From assembly GCA_022729835.1 (NCBI GenBank), contig DZBC01000046.1:1-11070 (forward strand): a stretch of 11,070 nucleotides of DNA, given 5' to 3'. The stretch is from Sulfuricurvum sp. (GTDB taxonomy: Bacteria > Campylobacterota > Campylobacteria > Campylobacterales > Sulfurimonadaceae). Shown here piece by piece: positions 6,242-11,070 of the stretch. The position numbers were made by a program, and so were the translations under genes. The notes below the pieces were generated by a model. The model saw only the letters and a list, made by a program, of their open reading frames with translations, was not told the DNA's origin and did not search any database. Position 1 is the stretch's first letter. Each line of letters begins with the position of its first letter.

Positions 6242-7347
6242 TGGAGCGAGAACACCTTTTTGAAGCGATTGAGCGCCATTTGATCCTCTCCAGGCATGAT
6301 GCAAAAGGGAGAATCTTAGGAGCCAATGCTGGATTTTGCACGATTTTTGGAGATAAAGCGACCCAAGGGCCCAAAATCAATCCACTGCTTGAAGGGGACG
6401 AATTATCGCCTGAGCTGGCTACCATATTGGAGCAGGGTGAGACATGGCATGGTCGAAAAAGCTTCTATTTCGAACAAGAGCACGAAGTGATTGTGGATAT
6501 GACCGCCATTCCGATTCTAACGCCGACTTTGAGTGAAATTCTGGTTTTGATTGAGGATGTAACCGCAGTGGTACATGCGGGTCGGGTGCAGCAAGAGCGG
6601 CAGATTCAGATGAAAATCGACCGCTTGATGGCGCAAAAGCAGCATCATCAGGAGATCAGCCGCATTAAAGACTCATTCCTGACCATCTTCACCCATGAAT
6701 TGCGTACGCCGCTCAACGCGGTCATCAATTTTTCACGCCATCTCTTCAAGCATTTAAATGACATTCAACATAAAAAAAAGGCGTTGTTGCGTGAAGAAGC
6801 GAAGCTGATCGCGCAAAGTGGTGAGCAGATGCTCGATATGATTGACAATATCGCTTTGGCTATTCGTCTGCGTGATCGCGCCTTTGACCTGCAATATGAG
6901 TCACTGATTCTTTATGATACGGTCAAAAGCATCGGTGCCAAATTTGATCCCGACACGGTGATGTTGCACATCGAGATTGATGCGCTTCTCAGGATCGAGA
7001 GTGACTATAAAGCGATGACAGCGATTCTATACAATCTGGTCGGCAATGCCGTCAAATACGGACAGGGCATCACGAGGGTTACATGTAAGCAAGAAGGAGT
7101 CTGTTTTGTGCTTGAAGTCTCAGATAACGGTAGCGGATTCAAAGCAAAAGATGAGCGTCTGTTTCATCTTTTTGAACAATCCGACGCCGATACTATGACC
7201 CGCGAAGGGAAGGGTGCAGGGGTGGGACTCTATGTGGTCAAAAAACTCTGTGAGGCACTGGGTTATACGATAGAATTAGATCAAGACCGTCTCCTTGGCG
7301 GCGCACAGGTTCGGATTCACGGGAATACAAGGGGGTTACATGTATAA
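6241..7347 (+). CDS. Soluble PAS-domain sensor histidine kinase
   Basis: A 368-residue kinase from the chosen ATG. An N-terminal PAS-like region at about 1-110 (RILGANAGFCTIFGD, VLIEDVT) is followed by a coiled-coil-like connector at about 112-140, then HisKA with phosphoacceptor His152 in FTHELRTPLN, and HATPase_c with N-box Asn269 (LVGNAVKYG), G1 DNGSGF from Asp295 and G2 GKGAGVGL at about 323-330. There is no membrane segment or signal peptide, so it senses inside the cell. Start is uncertain: ATG 6241 directly follows a TTACATGTA motif and has only a weak AAAGA (6226-6230); ATG 6211 would add ten residues; ATG 6163 would overlap ParA by 43 nt and is unlikely. The stop overlaps the start of the next receiver gene, its probable partner. 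An A8 run lies at 6772-6779. Its ligand is unknown. Confidence 0.9.
   Translation: MEREHLFEAIERHLILSRHDAKGRILGANAGFCTIFGDKATQGPKINPLLEGDELSPELATILEQGETWHGRKSFYFEQEHEVIVDMTAIPILTPTLSEILVLIEDVTAVVHAGRVQQERQIQMKIDRLMAQKQHHQEISRIKDSFLTIFTHELRTPLNAVINFSRHLFKHLNDIQHKKKALLREEAKLIAQSGEQMLDMIDNIALAIRLRDRAFDLQYESLILYDTVKSIGAKFDPDTVMLHIEIDALLRIESDYKAMTAILYNLVGNAVKYGQGITRVTCKQEGVCFVLEVSDNGSGFKAKDERLFHLFEQSDADTMTREGKGAGVGLYVVKKLCEALGYTIELDQDRLLGGAQVRIHGNTRGLHV
7079..7088. repeat. TTACATGTAA palindrome inside kinase gene
   Basis: Perfect copy in the ATPase domain, read as Val-Thr-Cys-Lys, a different frame from the copy in cheA. Confidence 0.8.
7336..7344. repeat. TTACATGTA around the start of the long receiver gene
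   Basis: Nine of ten bases match. Here the ATG of the motif is itself the start codon (7340-7342), preceded directly by GGGGG. Confidence 0.75.
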
Positions 7348-8677
7348 CATTTTGATCGTAGACGACAATAAAAACAACCGAATGATCGTTCATTTGCTGC
7401 TAGAGGACTACAAAGAGGAGAATCAAGCGGTTCATTTTGAGATCGACGAAGCCGAAAATGGAGCGATAGCCGTCAATATGGCCCGCGATAAGCGCTATGA
7501 CCTGATTTTCATGGACATTATGATGCCCGAACTCAACGGAATCGATGCTACTGCGGTGATCCGTAAGGCGGATGCCAAAGTGATGATTGTGGCCGTCTCG
7601 GCGATTGATGATCAGCAGCGCCAGAGGGATATTCTAAGCAATGGCGCGGAAGACTACATCTCCAAGCCGATTAATGCGGATATTTTCTATAGCCGTCTGA
7701 GCAACTATCTCTCTTTGATTGATGCGCGCCATCGCCAAAAATTCAATGCTGAAGCGCGCAATCTTTTTACCAAAGAGGTCTTCAACCGTAAGCTGATCTT
7801 TATGATGATCAACGAAGAGGCTTTGTCTGAATTTTGGGAGTATTATCTACTGGGTGAAGCCTTGCGCAGTGAAATGCTCAGCGATGTGGTGCGGGGAATT
7901 TATGCGCTTTGTGATCTGCAAAGAAGAAGGGGTACATATGGCGAAGTGATCGTGGAGGAGTCTGAAAAGATGCGCTATTTTACGATCACACAGATAGATG
8001 CACTCGATAATGCGGAAGTGAATACGATTATTCAGAAAAACAACATCACAAGCGGTTACAAAATGGCTCAAGGACGAATTACTTTTTCGTTAGTAGTCAC
8101 GGCGGCCGTATCTGTAGTAGAGCCGCGCATGACAGTTCCAGTGCCCACACCAAAGCCTGTAGCCTCTCCCAAGCCACCCGTTCATGAAGCTGTATCCACA
8201 GCGGCTGCTTTTTCTACCTCCAAAGAGCTGCAAGTGTTTGACTACATGGAGATTGATGATTTGGATGAAGTAGAGCTCTATTTGGGCAAACTCAGCTCGC
8301 TTTTGCTGATTGTCGGTAGTAGTGATATCGAGTTGCATGAAGTGGAGGAAATTTGCGCTTATCTCGCACAGATCGCCAAGCTTCTGCGTACATATAACGA
8401 AGCGTACCGCATTGCACATGCGCTCGATGAACTCTCCTTGGTCATCGAACAGTATATGGATACGTTCCGTGAGAATTCTGGAGCTTTAGGGCCATTGGCC
8501 AACGCATTTAGCAACGACTTGATCACATGGCAGAGGATGATCTTTCATGACGGTGCACCGAGTGTCGATTTCCTTGATGACACGATCATCGCCAACGCGC
8601 AGATGATTGGTGCGATGCTGGCTCAGGATTCATCGGCTGAAGATACTGGTGATTTGGATGATATTTTTGACTTTTAA
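7340..8677 (+). CDS. Response regulator with long unassigned C-terminal region
   Basis: 445 residues. The N-terminal receiver (1-125) is complete: Asp8-Asp9, phosphoacceptor Asp59 in FMDIMMP, Ser87 and Lys109 in YISKPI. After it comes a mixed region at about 130-258 that I do not recognise, a Pro/Val-rich linker at about 260-285, a mostly helical region at about 300-415 (VELYLGKLSSLLLIVG, AYLAQIAKLLRTY), and an acidic tail ending DLDDIFDF. There is no DNA-binding, GGDEF, EAL or clear Hpt motif. The tail resembles the C-terminal CheY-docking peptide of CheZ and the end of the CheZ-like protein in this operon. The start at 7340 is inside a TTACATGTA motif, with GGGGG at 7331-7335, and family similarity (YNILIVDDN) begins at once; the ATG at 7295 would add 15 non-receiver residues out of the kinase gene. 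Likely partner: the upstream kinase, whose stop it overlaps. The output is unknown. Confidence 0.87.
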   Translation: MYNILIVDDNKNNRMIVHLLLEDYKEENQAVHFEIDEAENGAIAVNMARDKRYDLIFMDIMMPELNGIDATAVIRKADAKVMIVAVSAIDDQQRQRDILSNGAEDYISKPINADIFYSRLSNYLSLIDARHRQKFNAEARNLFTKEVFNRKLIFMMINEEALSEFWEYYLLGEALRSEMLSDVVRGIYALCDLQRRRGTYGEVIVEESEKMRYFTITQIDALDNAEVNTIIQKNNITSGYKMAQGRITFSLVVTAAVSVVEPRMTVPVPTPKPVASPKPPVHEAVSTAAAFSTSKELQVFDYMEIDDLDEVELYLGKLSSLLLIVGSSDIELHEVEEICAYLAQIAKLLRTYNEAYRIAHALDELSLVIEQYMDTFRENSGALGPLANAFSNDLITWQRMIFHDGAPSVDFLDDTIIANAQMIGAMLAQDSSAEDTGDLDDIFDF

Positions 8678-8682
8678 AGGGG

Positions 8683-8691
8683 TTACATGTA
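8683..8691. repeat. TTACATGTA around the start of the small Cys/His gene
   Basis: Nine of ten bases match. The central ATG is the start codon (8687-8689), with GGGG directly upstream, almost identical to the site at 7336. Confidence 0.75.
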
Positions 8692-8893
8692 TTGTGTCGA
8701 AGTAAAAAATGCTTGCAGTTGTTTTCTCAAAAGCGGCTTGAGTGCGTTTGCGGAGTTTGCCAACAAAGCTGAAGCCAAAGAGGAAGCCGAAGCGATGTTG
8801 CGCCTCATGAATGCAAACTTCTGCCATAAGCACCGCTTTGTGCTGACAGAATCAGTCGGAACCTATACGATCACCATTAGCCCCGCGCGCTAG
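8687..8893 (+). CDS. Small Cys/His-containing hypothetical protein
   Basis: 68 residues, not recognised. Visible features are three cysteines near the N-terminus (Cys3, Cys10, Cys12), an Ala/Glu-rich amphipathic helix at about 19-42, a CHKH cluster at 46-49 (Cys46, His47, His49) and a C-terminal strand-like stretch (TYTITIS). The cysteines and histidines could form a metal site, which is inference. There is no signal peptide or membrane segment. The start is supported by AAAGGGG at 8676-8682 just upstream. The layout RBS-GGGG-TTACATGTAT matches the start of the preceding receiver gene almost base for base, which supports a real translated gene. It follows the receiver gene by 9 nt and is probably the last gene of the operon. 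Its stop TAG shares a CTAG with the stop of convergent kdsB. Confidence 0.6.
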   Translation: MYCVEVKNACSCFLKSGLSAFAEFANKAEAKEEAEAMLRLMNANFCHKHRFVLTESVGTYTITISPAR

Positions 8894-9612
8894 AGGATCT
8901 GAAAAATCTCTTTGGCACGTGCCAAATCTTCGGGTGTGTCGATCCCAAAACCGGTGCTTGCCACCTTTACCATACTGATCTTTTGACCGTGATAGAGGGC
9001 GCGGAGCTGTTCGAGTTTTTCGATATCTTCGAGCGGTGCATCATCAAAGGCGCAAAAGGCCCGCAGGGATGAGCGATCAAAGCCGTAGATGCCGATGTGT
9101 CCGCAGTAGTGCGCTGCGCCGCTACGGTTAAAAGGGATAGGTGCACGGGAGAAATAGAGTGCGTTGTGATCATGGTCGAGCACCACTTTGACAAGGTTGG
9201 GATCTTCTGCCGCTTCGGGGTTGATGGCGTTGTAGCAGCTCGCCATGATGAAGCTTGAATGTTGCGCTTGAAGCTCTTTGAGCCGCTGCATCAAGGCATC
9301 AACGACTTCGGGTTCAATGAAGGGTTCATCGGCTTGAACGTTGATGATCAGTTCACCATCTTGAATACCCAGAATTTGGGCGCATTCGTTGATGCGGTCG
9401 GTGCCGCTTTTGTGGGTGTCAGAGGTGAGCATGGCTTCAACGCCGTGGGCCTTACATGTAAGCAAAATCTCTTCATCATCGGCGGCGACAACGACACGGT
9501 CGAGATGCGCGACCCTTTGGGCCGTGCGTACGACCATGGGTACGCCTCCGATATCGGCAAGCACTTTTTTGGGGAAACGGGTAGAGGCCATACGGGCAGG
9601 GATGATGATCAT
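8890..9612 (-). CDS. kdsB: 3-deoxy-manno-octulosonate cytidylyltransferase (CMP-Kdo synthetase)
   Basis: 240 residues, the normal KdsB length. It makes CMP-Kdo from Kdo and CTP in the cytoplasm, the activated sugar for the lipopolysaccharide inner core. Family motifs are clear: IPARMASTRFPKKVL at 4-18 (CTP binding), VVAADDE, TSDTHKSGTDRI, INVQADEPFI (metal/substrate site), YFSRAPIPF, HIGIYGF, DIEKLEQLRAL and GFGIDTPEDL. Start ATG at 9612 (reverse strand) is preceded by AAAGG at 9624-9620 with a 7-nt spacer. It lies opposite to the chemosensory operon and overlaps its end by 4 nt, and it is divergent from the methyltransferase gene, so it is likely transcribed alone from the 9613-9666 gap. Its presence fits a Gram-negative organism. 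One TTACATGTAA lies inside it. Confidence 0.96.
   Translation of the reverse strand: MIIIPARMASTRFPKKVLADIGGVPMVVRTAQRVAHLDRVVVAADDEEILLTCKAHGVEAMLTSDTHKSGTDRINECAQILGIQDGELIINVQADEPFIEPEVVDALMQRLKELQAQHSSFIMASCYNAINPEAAEDPNLVKVVLDHDHNALYFSRAPIPFNRSGAAHYCGHIGIYGFDRSSLRAFCAFDDAPLEDIEKLEQLRALYHGQKISMVKVASTGFGIDTPEDLARAKEIFQIL
9452..9461. repeat. TTACATGTAA palindrome inside kdsB
   Basis: Perfect copy read on the reverse strand as Leu-Thr-Cys-Lys in KdsB. Confidence 0.8.
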
Positions 9613-9632
9613 GGAGCAGCCTTTGATAAGGG

Positions 9633-9638
9633 TATAAT
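9633..9638 (+). promoter_or_regulatory. Candidate -10 element (TATAAT) for the methyltransferase operon
   Basis: A perfect TATAAT in the 54-bp gap between divergent kdsB and the methyltransferase gene. No convincing -35 hexamer lies 16-18 nt upstream, which is common for sigma-70 promoters in Campylobacterota. Transcription would start near 9645, putting the TTACATGTAA site in the leader. On the opposite strand, TAATAAT (9650-9644) is a possible -10 for kdsB that abuts the same palindrome. Both are predictions from sequence only. Confidence 0.4.
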
Positions 9639-9648
9639 GGCGACATTA

Positions 9649-9658
9649 TTACATGTAA
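9649..9658. repeat. TTACATGTAA palindrome in the kdsB / methyltransferase divergent gap
   Basis: Perfect copy in the only divergent intergenic region of the window, 8 nt before the methyltransferase ATG and overlapping its ribosome site. It lies just downstream of a TATAAT on the + strand. Confidence 0.82.
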
Positions 9659-9666
9659 GGTGAGAA

Positions 9667-10362
9667 ATGCAGCTATACCAAAAAAGTGACGGGTATTGCT
9701 ACAACAGCGACTCGATCTTTTTGTATGGATTCATCAGCCACTTTACGCCCAAAGGCAGGGTGCTGGATGTGGGGGCGGGCTGCGGCGTGGTCGGACTCTT
9801 GGTGGCCCGTGATCATCCGAAGGTGGCCCTCGAGATGATCGAGTTGCAAAGTGCGTCCGCTTTTTTGGCACGCAAAAATGCGGAAGTGAATGGTATCGAT
9901 ACGACGGTGCATGAAGGCGACCTTCTCACCTTTGAGGATGCGCAGGGATTTGACTATATCGTCTCCAATCCCCCTTTTTATCATGAGGGGGCAGTGTTGA
10001 GCCAAAACGGCTCGATTGCTTGCGCACGCTCTGGCGCGTCACTTCCGCTTGAGCCGTTTGTGCACAAGATTGCCGCACTTCTGCGTCCGCGCGGACACTT
10101 TCTTTTTTGTTATGAGCCGCAACAGTTTGCGTTGTTGTGTGGCGCACTTGAACGTGCCAAATTAAGAGTCGTTGATGTACAATTCGTGCATTCAAAACCG
10201 CAGCGCGGCGCCACATTAGTGATGGTACACGCACGTAAAAACGCCAGAGCGCTGCTGAAGGTCTGGCCTCCGTTTTTTGCGTTTGAGGTGGACGATTTTT
10301 CAGAAGAAGCCAGAGCGCTTTATCAAAAAGCAAGGACGCATAGCATCAAATGCCTGATCTAA
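9667..10362 (+). CDS. TrmN6/YfiC-type tRNA1(Val) adenine-N6 methyltransferase family
   Basis: 231 residues. A Rossmann-type SAM-dependent methyltransferase: the N-terminus YQKSDGYCYNSDSIFLYGFI resembles the substrate-side lead of the YfiC/TrmN6 group, motif I is VLDVGAGCGVVGLL (32-45, binds SAM), an acidic Glu59 ends the next strand, and motif IV is Asn-Pro-Pro-Phe at 101-104, typical of adenine/amine-N methyltransferases. E. coli TrmN6 (245 residues) methylates A37 of tRNA1(Val). The N-terminus, NPPF and length fit that family best; a related MTS-domain enzyme with another target remains possible. AAGGTGAG at 9657-9664 serves as ribosome site, very close to ATG 9667. The gene overlaps the downstream YkgJ-like gene by 13 nt, so they are co-expressed. 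A TATAAT sits 28 nt upstream. Confidence 0.82.
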   Translation: MQLYQKSDGYCYNSDSIFLYGFISHFTPKGRVLDVGAGCGVVGLLVARDHPKVALEMIELQSASAFLARKNAEVNGIDTTVHEGDLLTFEDAQGFDYIVSNPPFYHEGAVLSQNGSIACARSGASLPLEPFVHKIAALLRPRGHFLFCYEPQQFALLCGALERAKLRVVDVQFVHSKPQRGATLVMVHARKNARALLKVWPPFFAFEVDDFSEEARALYQKARTHSIKCLI

Positions 10363-10730
10363 TAACCCAAGAGGGTTTTCCTTTTGCCTTTCGTCCCAGC
10401 GCTTGTCATGAGTGCGGCGGCCGCTGTTGTACCGGTGAAAGCGGCAATATTTTTGTCTCACGCGGTGAAATCGAAGCGCTGGCTGCATTTTTGGATCTGG
10501 AGCCGGAGCTTTTTGCAAGCCGCTATCTGGAAAAGCGCGGGTACAAATACTCTCTTATCGAGCAGCGCTTCGGAGATTCGCATGACTGTATCTTTTTTGA
10601 CCGCACATTTCATGGTTGTAGTGTCTATGGCGCACGTCCGTTGCAGTGCCGTAGCTTTCCGTTTTGGGACTACTTCAAAAGCCATCCTGAAGCGCTGCGT
10701 ACTGAATGTCCGGGGGTGGTTGATGTATAG
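10350..10730 (+). CDS. YkgJ-type Cys-cluster (zinc/iron-chelating) protein
   Basis: 126 residues with the signature of the YkgJ / UPF0153 family. An N-terminal cluster Cys19-x-x-Cys22-x-x-x-Cys26-Cys27 (SACHECGGRCC) is followed by Cys80 (HDCIFF), Cys90 (GCSVYGARPLQC), Cys100 and Cys120 (TECPG). The block Y-x-x-RP-x-x-CRxFPF is the family hallmark. Eight cysteines suggest a bound metal ion or Fe-S centre; the biochemical role of the family is not settled. It is probably cytoplasmic, with no signal sequence. It starts inside the end of the methyltransferase gene (13-nt overlap), and its stop lies inside the next gene (8-nt overlap), indicating an operon with coupled translation. The length is typical for the short members. 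Confidence 0.88.
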   Translation: MPDLITQEGFPFAFRPSACHECGGRCCTGESGNIFVSRGEIEALAAFLDLEPELFASRYLEKRGYKYSLIEQRFGDSHDCIFFDRTFHGCSVYGARPLQCRSFPFWDYFKSHPEALRTECPGVVDV

Positions 10731-11070
10731 CGTATTGATGGTGGCGGCTTTGATGCTGCTGGGCGGCTGTGCGCTGCATACGCCGCACGCCGCTTACAAC
10801 ACCCAAGGGGGCGTCAAGGCTTTTGATGAGGAAGACGCCTATATCCTTTACGCGCTCACAGCGCAGCAACAAGGGCAGCATCTCGCCGCAGCCGGTCTGT
10901 ATGAGATGCTTTACCACCACGCACACAAAGAGGAGTACAAGCGCGAAGCACTCTCGAGCTACCACGCCGCGCAGGATTACCAGACGATGCTTGAGCGTAG
11001 CCGTAGTTACGCCAATAGTGAAGCGGACGACACCATTGCCAGAGAGTATGAGGTGATCGCTTTGATGGCG
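10723..11070 (+). CDS. Lipoprotein with TPR-like helices (N-terminal part; runs off window)
   Basis: The reading frame is open for 116 codons to the window end with no stop. The N-terminus has a short hydrophobic stretch (VLMVAALML) ending in a lipobox LGGC with Cys16, so it is probably a lipoprotein exported by Sec and lipidated on that Cys. The n-region carries no Lys or Arg, which is unusual for a signal peptide. From about residue 35, paired amphipathic helices (ILYALTAQQQGQHLAAAGLYEML, KREALSSYHAAQDYQTML) look like TPR repeats, a fold used for protein contacts in outer-membrane assembly or secretion complexes. The start at 10723 has GGGGG upstream (10712-10716) and overlaps the YkgJ-like gene by 8 nt; ATG 10738 is an alternative but would leave a very short signal. 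The function is unknown. Confidence 0.72.
   Translation, partial: MYSVLMVAALMLLGGCALHTPHAAYNTQGGVKAFDEEDAYILYALTAQQQGQHLAAAGLYEMLYHHAHKEEYKREALSSYHAAQDYQTMLERSRSYANSEADDTIAREYEVIALMA

Noticed and set aside
7295..7339. ATG start at 7295 for the long receiver gene
   Set aside because: It would overlap the kinase gene by 53 nt and add residues not found ahead of receiver domains; ATG 7340 has a G-rich ribosome site and starts the receiver fold at once.
9259..9663. 134-codon open frame on the + strand opposite kdsB
   Set aside because: It is antisense to a clear KdsB protein, with no ribosome site and no recognisable motif.
1..11070. Mobile element, prophage, CRISPR or defence island
   Set aside because: No transposase, integrase, direct-repeat array, tRNA junction or terminal repeats are visible; the repeated palindrome is scattered singly and not in an array.

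Overview
The window reads as part of a chromosome of a free-living Campylobacterota bacterium (former Epsilonproteobacteria), most plausibly a Sulfurimonas/Sulfuricurvum-type relative. This is an inference from the protein style, the very tight gene packing with ATGA/TAATG overlaps, and the mix of chemosensory, CZB, KdsB and YkgJ-like genes. No rRNA, tRNA, CRISPR, insertion sequence or integrase is visible.

Region 1 (1-8893, all + strand) is one long, almost gap-free gene train that looks like a single chemosensory/two-component operon. In order it holds the end of a CheY-like receiver; a short CheZ-like protein; a complete CheY; a 907-residue CheA; two colinear 258-residue paralogues in which a zinc-binding CZB domain interrupts a CheW domain; a small STAS-like protein; a ParA/MinD-type ATPase; a soluble PAS histidine kinase; a 445-residue receiver protein with a long unassigned C-terminal part; and a 68-residue Cys/His-containing protein. 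No chemoreceptor, CheR or CheB lies in the window. The likely logic is that the CheW-CZB proteins bring a zinc/redox-type input to CheA, CheA phosphorylates the CheY-like receivers, the CheZ-like protein removes phosphate, and ParA (perhaps with STAS) positions the complex. The kinase/receiver pair adds a parallel phosphorelay. Only the domain content is seen; the wiring is inferred.

Region 2 (8890-11070) is ordinary housekeeping. kdsB (- strand) converges on the operon, and its stop codon overlaps the last operon stop within one CTAG. It diverges across 54 bp from a + strand set: a TrmN6/YfiC-type tRNA methyltransferase, a YkgJ-type Cys-cluster protein, and the start of a lipoprotein with TPR-like helices that runs off the window.

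Laid over everything is a short palindrome, TTACATGTAA. It occurs six times perfectly and three more times as TTACATGTA, against about 0.01 and 0.08 expected by chance. Five of the nine copies sit on or within 20 nt of a start codon, and the four inside genes are read in more than one reading frame, so it is a DNA- or RNA-level signal rather than a protein motif. Other points of interest are the CheW-CZB-CheW architecture, a T7 tract whose -1 slippage would fuse the CheZ-like protein to CheY, and the similar acidic/aromatic C-terminal tails of the CheZ-like and long receiver proteins.
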